This document shows, one piece after another, positions 34,687-41,844 of a stretch of DNA of 64,000 nucleotides (positions are counted from its first letter, which is position 1; every line of letters starts with the position of its first letter). The notes under the pieces are model-generated. The model saw only the letters and a program-made list of their open reading frames with translations. It had not been told where the DNA came from and did not search any database. Source of the stretch: Gemmatimonas aurantiaca. GTDB taxonomy: Bacteria; Gemmatimonadota; Gemmatimonadetes; Gemmatimonadales; Gemmatimonadaceae. The stretch lies in NCBI RefSeq assembly GCF_037190085.1, contig NZ_JBBCJO010000002.1, positions 464,290 through 528,289 on the forward strand, in the 5' to 3' direction. The translations under genes were made by a program, and so were the position numbers.

Positions 34687-34998
34687 GTCGTCTCCTGAGT
34701 GGTGACCGTGTGGGTCGAGTCGAGCAATCACTGCTCTCGACAGATCGCGCGAAGTCGGAACGGTCTTCGCGGACGGCCACAAACTACAATCACGGGTTCC
34801 GCGCGCAATAGGGCCCGAGACGTTTTCCCTCTGGGAATCGCGAAATTTCCGCGTTTTTCCCTCAGAAACGCACTCATCCCCCTCGAAAAAGCCTTCCGCG
34901 TGCACCGCACTGTGCGGCGGCGTGACGAAATGCACTCGCAGCGCGACGCGGAATGCCGGGGATTCCCGAGGGGATTCACCGCGAATTCACGGGGGCAT
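34687..34998. other. non-coding spacer upstream of the SWIB gene
   Basis: This 312-bp stretch between the nfo stop and the SWIB start holds no gene. It has an AT-richer patch around 34820-34870 with runs of T and A and a near-palindrome around 34846-34860 (CGCGAAATTTCCGCG). Short direct repeats of GGGGATTC occur at 34958-34977. The SWIB promoter probably lies here on the minus strand. A weak TTGCGC-16-TAGTTT pair is visible but is not convincing. Confidence 0.5.
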
Positions 34999-35898
34999 TC
35001 ACGCCGTTTCGCGCGCGAGTGTCTGCAGCAATCCGATCGATCGCACATCCCACGGATCGGGTGTGTCATCGTCGTCGGCCACGGTTTCGACCTCCTGCGG
35101 CGTCTCGAGAATGAGCGGGACGCCGGAGGCCCGCCGGTCCTGGAGCAACCAGCCGAAGGGCGCGGTGCCGATCAATCCCTCGCCGATACAGCGGTGGCGG
35201 TCCTTGTTGGACCCGCAGGCACCTTCGCTGTCGTTGAGGTGAAAGAAGGCCGGCACTTCGCCGGTGGCCTGCTCGAATGCATCGAGCACACCGGTCAGCG
35301 CGGCACGCGACTCCGCGATCGGGAACCCCGATGCGAAGAGATGACAGGTGTCGAGTCCGTATCCCGTACGATGCCGATCGGCGTCGGGGATGCCATGCAA
35401 CATCGCCGCCACCTCGTCGGGTGTGCGTCCCACGGTGGTTCCGGCCCCGGCGGTATTCTCGATGAGCAGACGCGTCCGCCCCTCGGGCACCGCCGCCAGC
35501 GCCCGACGCATCGCTTCACTCACCCGCGCACACGCCGTCTCACGATCCCCGTCGGTGGCGGCACCCGGATGGAAGCACACCCCACCCACCCCCAGCAGCG
35601 TGGAACGCTCGAACTCCTTGGCCAGACCGGCCGCAGCCCGGGCCCATTTCTCTGCGTCGGGCGTGGCACAATTGATGACATATGCCGCGTGCACGATCAC
35701 ATGCTCGGGCCGGATACCGGCCACGCCGAGCGCCTCCTGCCAACGGGCGAGGCGGTCGGGCTTCACGCCGACTTTGTCGTTGTAGTACTTGGGCACGGCG
35801 CTGAAGATCTGCAGCGCCTGCATTCCCGCGCGCCCGGCCCGCCGGGCTGCCATCGGAATGCCGCCGGCATCGATACAGTGCGATCCGAGCAGGAGCAT
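34999..35898 (-). CDS. nfo: endonuclease IV
   Basis: This 299-residue AP endonuclease/deoxyribonuclease IV has all nine metal ligands: His70 (VIVHAAYVIN), His110 (VCFHPGA), Glu147 (LLIENTAG), Asp183 and His186 (GLDTCHLF), His220 (FHLND), Asp233 and His235 (KDRHRCIGEG) and Glu265 (LILETPQ). The enzyme nicks abasic sites and removes 3'-blocking groups in base excision repair. Length matches the family. The start is ATG 35898. It stands alone, with the TCAGA-rich inverted repeat upstream of its start. Confidence 0.96.
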   Translation of the reverse strand: MLLLGSHCIDAGGIPMAARRAGRAGMQALQIFSAVPKYYNDKVGVKPDRLARWQEALGVAGIRPEHVIVHAAYVINCATPDAEKWARAAAGLAKEFERSTLLGVGGVCFHPGAATDGDRETACARVSEAMRRALAAVPEGRTRLLIENTAGAGTTVGRTPDEVAAMLHGIPDADRHRTGYGLDTCHLFASGFPIAESRAALTGVLDAFEQATGEVPAFFHLNDSEGACGSNKDRHRCIGEGLIGTAPFGWLLQDRRASGVPLILETPQEVETVADDDDTPDPWDVRSIGLLQTLARETA

Positions 35899-35938
35899 GG
35901 TGTGGAGGGAGAAGTTGGGGGATCAGAGGTCTGATTCT

Positions 35939-36251
35939 CAGACGGGGTCAGAGATCAGAGATCAGCCGGTCAGAACTGAGACGGAGATAGAGGAATGAGA
36001 AATCAGATGACCTACGAGATGAGAGGTCAGAGCACTTCGTCCGCGGAGTGGGTACTGACGCGAGAGTGTTGCGTTTGCGGGGCGCGAAGCGCCCCGAGGG
36101 ACCCTGCGGGCGCCCGGCCAGCAGCTCGTGGCGCGCACGATCCCCTCGACCGTCAGTGCTCAGACCTCTGACCTCGTGGTTGTCTGATCTCTCATCATTC
36201 TATCTCCGTCTGAGTTCTGACCGGCTGAGTTCTGACCTCTGACCCTGTCTG
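35939..36251. repeat. large imperfect inverted repeat built of TCAGA heptads
   Basis: The left arm (35939-36036) and right arm (36155-36251) are reverse complements at about 80% identity by eye, including perfect blocks such as TCAGCCGGTCAGAACT (35962-35977) and its complement at 36213-36228. Both arms consist of 7-base units ending in CAGA, and similar heptads continue outside the arms (35921-35940, 36258-36298). The 118-bp centre has its own hairpin. The stretch 35899-36301 carries no gene. It may be a non-autonomous mobile or heptad-repeat element. Confidence 0.8.
36079..36095. repeat. perfect hairpin at the centre of the inverted repeat
   Basis: GGGGCGC-GAA-GCGCCCC is a perfect 7-bp stem with a 3-base loop, in the spacer between the two TCAGA arms. 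It resembles the stems of REP-type elements. It has no T tract on either side. Confidence 0.6.
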
Positions 36252-36301
36252 AAGATCTGAAGTCAGAAGTCAGAGGCCAGAAACCAGAGGTCAGAAACCG
36301 C

Positions 36302-37351
36302 TCAGTGCACCCGCGCGCGCCGCGTGAGAAACGTGGGTTCGGCTGAAGACGCCGGAGACGAGGCCAACTCGCTCCAGCCGACGACGACAGCGCGCCCCCG
36401 GGCGACGACGTGCGGATCGCGGGAGTCCGTGCTGCCCACGCTCACCATCTGTCGCTCTTCGAAGATGTGTCCGGCCGTGCGGGAGATCGCGAGGCCGATC
36501 CGTCCGCGGGTGCGGCTGTTGGGATCTTCATAGGCCACCGCCACGAGATCACCGTCGGATGCCACACGCACGACGCCCAGGTGCGCACCGTACAGCACCG
36601 CCACGGGAGGCTCGAACAGCGCGTGCGGCGTCATCTGATGGGCGTAAAAAATGCCGGGCCCTTCGGGGCCGGTGAGGGCGTACGCCACGTGCACGTATCC
36701 GTTGATGCTGTCCACGGCCAGACTGGGAGCCGGCCTGGCGCACCCATACGCTCCCCGATCCGCCGCCTGGGCATCACGTGGTCCCTGATCCAGCGTGTCC
36801 ACGGGAATGGGTCCACGCCACGCCGTCTGCATAGGCTCGCCGGGCACCGAGTCACGCCACGCCGCCATCAGATGCACCCGTCCGCCGGTGGCCCGGGTCC
36901 ACCACACGGCGACCTGTCCGTGTCCCTGTCGGGGATCCTTCCCCCCCGCTGTCACGATGCGCAGCGAACGCGCACAACGCAGCGTGTCGATCGGCGCCGC
37001 GCCCTCGCCCAGCGGTGTTTCGGCCGCCGGCCCCGTCCCCATGGACGGAATCGTCGCCGCGGAGGTGAGCGTTTCGCGGGATTCGGGCATGCCCACGAGC
37101 TGGGTCAGCAGCAGCGACGTCGCACCGGCTTCACGCCACCGGTCCTGCGTTTCGAGAAACGCGGCATACGGGGTCGTGGCCACGAGCGTGGAGTCGTAGG
37201 GCACGAACGGCGGATGCGCGAGCGGAGACGGATGAGCCGTGCGCTCCGGAACGGCGTCGGCCCAGGTGACGGCGGGCTGTTCGCATGCGACCAGCGGGAG
37301 ACACAGCGCCGCCCCGAGAAGGAGCCTGGAGACCATGCGCGAGTAGACCAT
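36302..37351 (-). CDS. hypothetical lipoprotein, sialidase-like beta-propeller pattern
   Basis: This 349-residue protein starts with a lipoprotein signal (LLLGAALCLPLVAC; lipidated Cys23). The body has repeated strand patterns such as GQVAVWWTRATGGRVHLMAA, PSLAVDSINGYVHVAYALTG and GDLVAVAYEDPNSRTRGRIG, each resembling blades of exo-alpha-sialidase-like propellers. No catalytic Asp-box or Arg triad can be confirmed. It is divergent from pruA with 85 bp between. Membrane-anchored surface protein is the most that can be said. A second start at Met6 (37336) is possible. Confidence 0.7.
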   Translation of the reverse strand: MVYSRMVSRLLLGAALCLPLVACEQPAVTWADAVPERTAHPSPLAHPPFVPYDSTLVATTPYAAFLETQDRWREAGATSLLLTQLVGMPESRETLTSAATIPSMGTGPAAETPLGEGAAPIDTLRCARSLRIVTAGGKDPRQGHGQVAVWWTRATGGRVHLMAAWRDSVPGEPMQTAWRGPIPVDTLDQGPRDAQAADRGAYGCARPAPSLAVDSINGYVHVAYALTGPEGPGIFYAHQMTPHALFEPPVAVLYGAHLGVVRVASDGDLVAVAYEDPNSRTRGRIGLAISRTAGHIFEERQMVSVGSTDSRDPHVVARGRAVVVGWSELASSPASSAEPTFLTRRARVH

Positions 37352-37436
37352 GGCGAAGGGTACTCAGGGAACGCGCCGACGCTAGCTTTCTCCGTCAGCG
37401 GTTCTCCTTTTCCTGAATCTTGCCGGAGATTTCCCG

Positions 37437-39071
37437 ATGTCCTATGCCCCTTTCGACGGGGTGCGCCGTGTGCCCGTCGCCGTGAACGAACCCGTGCGGA
37501 GCTATGCGCCGGGCTCCGCCGAACGCGCCGCCCTCCAGGCGCGCCTCGCACACATGGCCACGGAAACGATCGAGATCCCGGTCGTGATCGGCGGACGTCG
37601 GATTCACACCGGCGAGACGGGCACGGTGCACAATCCCTGCGATCACCAGCAGGTGCTCGCCCGGTACCACAAAGCCACACCCGAGCTCGTCCGTGAAGCG
37701 ATCGACGCGGCCGCGAAGGCCTCCGCCGACTGGAGCCGCTGGCGCTGGGAGGATCGTGCCGCCGTTTTCCTGCGCGCCGCGGAACTGCTGACCACGTCCT
37801 GGCGCGATACGCTCAACGCCGCCACCATGCTCGGCCAGTCGAAGACGGTGCACCAGGCGGAAATCGACGCGGCCTGCGAACTGATCGATTTCTTCCGTTT
37901 CAACGTGCAGTTCGCACAGGACCTCTATCACGAGCAGCCGCTCTCCGACCACACGATGTGGAACCAGCTCGACTACCGTCCGCTGGAAGGCTTCGTGTAT
38001 GCGGTGACGCCGTTCAACTTCACGGCCATCGGCGGCAACCTGCCGGGCGCGCCGGCGCTCATGGGCAACGTGGTGCTCTGGAAACCCTCGGCCACCGCAC
38101 TGCTCTCGTCGTGGTACACCATGCAGCTCCTCGAGGAAGCGGGACTGCCGCCGGGTGTGGTCAACTTCATTCCCGGCGACGCGGCGATGATCTCCGAGAT
38201 CGCGCTCACGCATCGCGACCTGGCCGGTGTGCATTTCACCGGATCGACGGCGGTCTTCAACAGCATGTGGGAGACGATCGGTCGGAACATGAACCAGTAC
38301 CGGTCGTATCCCCGCATCGTGGGTGAGACGGGCGGCAAGGATTTCATCGTGGCGCATCCGAGCGCCGACGCGCAGGCGCTGGCCGTGGGCATGGTGCGCG
38401 GTGCGTTCGAATACCAGGGGCAGAAGTGTTCGGCGGCCAGCCGCGCGTATGTCCCGGCGTCGCTGTGGCCCACGGTAAAGGAACGGTGCATCGCGATGAT
38501 GGCCGAGATGAAGCAGGGCGATGTGCGCGACTTCTCGAACTTCGTGGGCGCGGTGATCGATCAGCGCGCGTTCACGCGACTCAAGGGTGCGCTCGACGAC
38601 GCCCGCGCCAATGCCACCATCGTGGCCGGTGGCGGTGCGGACGATTCGAAGGGCTGGTTCATCCAGCCCACCATCGTGGAGACCAGTGATCCGGCCTACC
38701 GCCTGCTGTGCGAGGAGTTGTTCGGTCCCATCCTCACGGTGCATGTGTACGACGACGCGAAGTGGAACGAGATCCTCGCCACGGTCGATCGCACGTCGCC
38801 CTATGCCCTCACCGGCGCGGTCTTCGCGCGCGACCGGCATGCCGTGCAGGAAGCCATGGTGGCGCTGCGCCAGTCGGCCGGAAACTTCTACATCAACGAC
38901 AAGCCGACGGGCGCGGTGGTGGGACAGCAGCCGTTCGGTGGTGCCCGCGGCTCCGGCACCAACGACAAGGCCGGCTCCAAGAGCAACCTGATGCGCTGGG
39001 TGAGCACCCGCACCATCAAGGAAACGTTCGTTGCGCCGCTCGACTGGAAGTATCCGTTCCTCGGCGCCTGA
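37437..39071 (+). CDS. pruA: L-glutamate gamma-semialdehyde (delta-1-pyrroline-5-carboxylate) dehydrogenase
   Basis: This 544-residue aldehyde dehydrogenase oxidises glutamate semialdehyde to glutamate in proline breakdown. The catalytic Cys331 lies in YQGQKCSAASRAYVP and general base Glu297 in VGETGGKDF. TPFNFTAIGGNLPGAPALMG is the P5CDH signature, and the C-terminal GGARGSGTNDKAGSKSNLMRW is also typical of the group-1 P5CDH family. The start is ATG 37437 with SD GGAGAT. The proline dehydrogenase gene is not in the window; the protein is the monofunctional type. The downstream phzF-like gene follows at 42 bp. Confidence 0.95.
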   Translation: MSYAPFDGVRRVPVAVNEPVRSYAPGSAERAALQARLAHMATETIEIPVVIGGRRIHTGETGTVHNPCDHQQVLARYHKATPELVREAIDAAAKASADWSRWRWEDRAAVFLRAAELLTTSWRDTLNAATMLGQSKTVHQAEIDAACELIDFFRFNVQFAQDLYHEQPLSDHTMWNQLDYRPLEGFVYAVTPFNFTAIGGNLPGAPALMGNVVLWKPSATALLSSWYTMQLLEEAGLPPGVVNFIPGDAAMISEIALTHRDLAGVHFTGSTAVFNSMWETIGRNMNQYRSYPRIVGETGGKDFIVAHPSADAQALAVGMVRGAFEYQGQKCSAASRAYVPASLWPTVKERCIAMMAEMKQGDVRDFSNFVGAVIDQRAFTRLKGALDDARANATIVAGGGADDSKGWFIQPTIVETSDPAYRLLCEELFGPILTVHVYDDAKWNEILATVDRTSPYALTGAVFARDRHAVQEAMVALRQSAGNFYINDKPTGAVVGQQPFGGARGSGTNDKAGSKSNLMRWVSTRTIKETFVAPLDWKYPFLGA

Positions 39072-39113
39072 CGCGCCGCGACCACTCGATTCGAGGACGC
39101 CTGGAGCACCTGC

Positions 39114-40127
39114 ATGCGGACGTTGCGTTATGTCACCGCCGATGTGTTCACATCGGTTCCCTTCTCGGGCAATCAGCTCGCGGTGGTCTTTGGCGCCGAT
39201 GGGCTGCCCACCGAGACGCTGCAGGCGATCACGCGGGAGTTCAACTACGCCGAGAGCACGTTCGTGCTGCCGGCGGAGGACGCGCGCACGACCCGTCGGG
39301 TGCGCATCTTCACGCCCGAGCTGGAGGTGCCCTTTGCCGGCCATCCGACCATCGGGACGGCGCATGTGCTGGTGGCCACGGGCGAAGTGCGTGCTGACGA
39401 AGTGCGTGCTGACGAAGCGCGTGCTGACGAAGCGCGTGCCGGCGAGGTTGGTGCGCGTGATGGGGTCGCGGAAGACACGATGACAGTGGTGCTCGGTGAG
39501 AACGTCGGGCCGGTGCCGGTGGCCGTGCGTCTCGAACACGGCGTGCCCGTGCATGCGCAGCTCACCACGGCGCAACTGCCGGAAGAGCGCACCGAGGTGA
39601 CCGACCTCGATGCGCTCGCCGCGGTGGTGGGACTCACGCGCGACGATCTGGTGGGTGGCAATCACCTCCCCGTGGGCGCGAGCTGCGGGTTGCCCTTTCA
39701 GATCATTCCCGTGCGCAACGCCGCGGCAGTATCACGCGCCCGCCTCGATCAGGCGATGTGGCGGCGTGTGCTCGACGGCACCTGGGCGCCGTGGCCGATG
39801 GTGTTCGCAATGACCCGTGAAGACGACGGTGCCGGCCTGCCCGATCATGTGCGGGGATGCGACATCCGCGCGCGTGTGTTCGTGCCCGGCAGCACCGTAC
39901 CCGAAGATCCCGCCACCGGCTCGGCCAACGCGGCGCTGGCGGGCTATCTGGCCGCACGCACACCGCGCGACGGCACGCTGCGGTGGGAAGTGGCGCAGGG
40001 CATCGAGATGGGACGACCGAGCCGGTTGTCCATCGAAGCCGAGAAGAAGCAGGGCACCATCGCCGCCGTGCGCGTGGGCGGCGCCTCGGTGATCATGTGC
40101 GAAGGGACGCTGACGTTGCGCGGGTAG
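39114..40127 (+). CDS. PhzF-family isomerase/epimerase
   Basis: This 337-residue protein has the two-fold diaminopimelate-epimerase-like fold of PhzF. Catalytic Glu47 lies in FNYAESTFVL. FAGHPTIGTAH and the C-terminal PEDPATGSANAALAGY are the matching loops of the two halves. The real substrate of such stand-alone PhzF proteins is mostly unknown. An inserted run of 5-residue repeats (EVRAD, EVRAD, EARAD, EARAG) at about 91-110 is coded by a 15-bp tandem repeat and is not part of the fold. It lies 42 bp after pruA and may be cotranscribed with it. Confidence 0.9.
   Translation: MRTLRYVTADVFTSVPFSGNQLAVVFGADGLPTETLQAITREFNYAESTFVLPAEDARTTRRVRIFTPELEVPFAGHPTIGTAHVLVATGEVRADEVRADEARADEARAGEVGARDGVAEDTMTVVLGENVGPVPVAVRLEHGVPVHAQLTTAQLPEERTEVTDLDALAAVVGLTRDDLVGGNHLPVGASCGLPFQIIPVRNAAAVSRARLDQAMWRRVLDGTWAPWPMVFAMTREDDGAGLPDHVRGCDIRARVFVPGSTVPEDPATGSANAALAGYLAARTPRDGTLRWEVAQGIEMGRPSRLSIEAEKKQGTIAAVRVGGASVIMCEGTLTLRG
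39384..39455 (+). repeat. 15-bp tandem repeat within the phzF-like gene
   Basis: Units of GAAGTGCGTGCTGAC type occur at 39384-39398, 39399-39413, 39414-39428 and 39429-39443, with a fifth partial unit to 39455. The first two are identical and the next ones differ at one to three bases. Because the unit is 15 bp the reading frame is kept. Confidence 0.88.
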
Positions 40128-40167
40128 GCGGCTTCTCACCGTATCACGGGTCACCGCGCCGACATGC

Positions 40168-40192
40168 GACTGCAGTGCACTGCACTGTAGTC
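40168..40192. terminator. palindrome between convergent phzF-like and cyclase genes
   Basis: GACTGCAGTGCA and CTGCACTGTAGTC form a 12-base stem with one mismatch and almost no loop, between two converging genes (stops at 40127 and 40203). It may act as a bidirectional terminator. A T run is not seen. Confidence 0.4.
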
Positions 40193-40202
40193 TTGCGGCC
40201 GG

Positions 40203-41471
40203 CTACTGTACCACCGCCGAATCGCCGGACTGTTTGAGCCGCAGCGCATTGAGTCCGCGTGACCAGAGCACGGCCCGGTTGCGTCCACTGCGTTTGGCGG
40301 CGTAGAGCGCTTCGTCGGCGCGGGCGCGCAGGGCTTCGGCGATTCCGTCGTCGCGGATGTTGTCCGCCACCACGCCGATGGACACGGTGACATTCACCCG
40401 GCCGTCGGGCTCGGCGAACGTGCGTCGGCGGAAGGCCTCGACGATACGCAGGGCGAGATGCTGGGCCCCGTCGAGCGAGGTATCGGGCGCCAGAATGGTG
40501 AACTCCTCCCCGCCGGTGCGCGCCACCACGTCCTGCGCGCGGGCGCTCGCGCGCAGCAGCTCACCCGCTTCGGCAATGACCTGATCACCCACCAGATGTC
40601 CCTGCGTGTCGTTCACCTGCTTGAAATGATCGAGGTCGATGGCCAGCAGGGCGACATCGGTGTGGGCGCGCGCGGCCCGTGACAGCTCGCGACGGTACTG
40701 CTGCTCGAAACCGCGGCGGTTGAAACACCCTGACAGCGGATCGGTCAGCACGATGGTGGCCAACTGTCCGCGCATGCGATTGTAGGCCCGTCCCACGGCC
40801 GTGATGGCGTCGGGACGCCGGTCGGCGGCGACATCGTAGCTGTCGCTGAAATCCCCTTCCTCCGCGCGCTCGAACATCGCCACGAGATTGGCGAGACGCT
40901 CGTGCAGGTGGGTCTGCACCCGCGTCACCAGCCACGCGCCCACCCCGAACAGCGCCAGCGTGAACAACGCATCGCTCCACTCGATGTCCGCCCGGTGGCG
41001 CACGCCGATGTCCATGAGTAGCAGGTAGGCCGCCGCGGTGGCCACGAGCATGAGCAGCGCCGGCGCGCGTCCGAAGTACACATGCGTGAGCTGCAGCGAG
41101 AACAGCGCCACCAGCAGCCCGCGATGATAGTGCGGCGGTTCGGCGAGCAGAAACACCAGCCAGAAGACCAGGGCGATGTCGGCCGCCACCATCAGCGTGG
41201 AAAGGGGCTCCCCTGCCCGACGCGTGGCCCGCACGTAGACACGAATGCCGATCGCCAGCAGGGCGTAGACGGCCGTGACGATGGCCACCAGCCAGTCGGC
41301 CAGTTCCGGCCCCACCGTCTCGAGCACCACCTCCGGTGGCGAGAGGACGCCGGCGAGCCGGAGTCCCACGGCCGCGCTGCCCACCAGCAGCGCCAGCACG
41401 ATGCGATAACCCGTCTGCCAGAGCAGGATATCCGCGGTGGCGGCATCGGTGCGGGGACGATCGGTGGCCAT
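40203..41471 (-). CDS. membrane-bound diguanylate cyclase (HAMP-GGDEF)
   Basis: This 422-residue protein has about six membrane helices at 20-190, a HAMP-like linker (about 190-240, LANLVAMFERAEEGDFSDSY) and a GGDEF domain. The active-site GGEEF is at 320-324 (VVARTGGEEFTIL) and the allosteric I-site RAQD at 311-314, exactly five residues before it. It should therefore make c-di-GMP and be product-inhibited. It is divergent from the GGDEF/EAL protein 373 bp away, so the pair is likely a make-and-break c-di-GMP unit. The start is ATG 41471. Confidence 0.93.
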   Translation of the reverse strand: MATDRPRTDAATADILLWQTGYRIVLALLVGSAAVGLRLAGVLSPPEVVLETVGPELADWLVAIVTAVYALLAIGIRVYVRATRRAGEPLSTLMVAADIALVFWLVFLLAEPPHYHRGLLVALFSLQLTHVYFGRAPALLMLVATAAAYLLLMDIGVRHRADIEWSDALFTLALFGVGAWLVTRVQTHLHERLANLVAMFERAEEGDFSDSYDVAADRRPDAITAVGRAYNRMRGQLATIVLTDPLSGCFNRRGFEQQYRRELSRAARAHTDVALLAIDLDHFKQVNDTQGHLVGDQVIAEAGELLRASARAQDVVARTGGEEFTILAPDTSLDGAQHLALRIVEAFRRRTFAEPDGRVNVTVSIGVVADNIRDDGIAEALRARADEALYAAKRSGRNRAVLWSRGLNALRLKQSGDSAVVQ

Positions 41472-41844
41472 GAGTGCCCTAGGATACCCCGATGGACTGC
41501 CGAAAGGAACGTACGAAGGCCCGCCAAACGCACGCGCTCGTCAGCGCTGGATAGCCGCCCGCTCCCGATGGTCCCCGCCCCCGCCATGCCGGTACTGCCC
41601 TGCACACAAGGTCAACATGGTTGCCAAAGAGTGCCACAGCAACCTGCGGAGAGCGCACAATGCGCATGCGTTCGAATACCGACAGCACGGAGCGGCGTCA
41701 TCGATTCGTTACGTAACAGTGGAGAGCGTACGCCTCCGTGGCGAGAGAGGAGCACCGATACCCCTAGACGCCAGCACCGTCACGCAGATCCCGGTCACGC
41801 GGATCCGCTCACACCGATCCCGCTTCCCCTCTCCCATCCGGCAC
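41472..41844. promoter_or_regulatory. divergent regulatory region between the two c-di-GMP genes
   Basis: This 373-bp region holds no convincing gene. GTTACGTAAC (41708-41717) is a perfect palindrome. Three 15-bp units of type GTCACGCAGATCCCG occur at 41779-41823, just before the GGDEF/EAL start. A frame upstream of ATG 41845 remains open into this region, so the units could also be an unread 5' extension of the gene. Both promoters must lie here. Confidence 0.5.

Noticed and set aside
34279..34698. Leu/Gly-rich plus-strand frame opposite the SWIB gene tail
   Set aside because: The pattern is the direct complement of Lys/Ala codons in the histone-like tail, not an independent gene.
35921..36300. 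TCAGA-rich array as a CRISPR locus
   Set aside because: Units are 7 bases with no unique spacers of 30-40 bp, the two halves are inverted rather than direct, and no cas gene is nearby.
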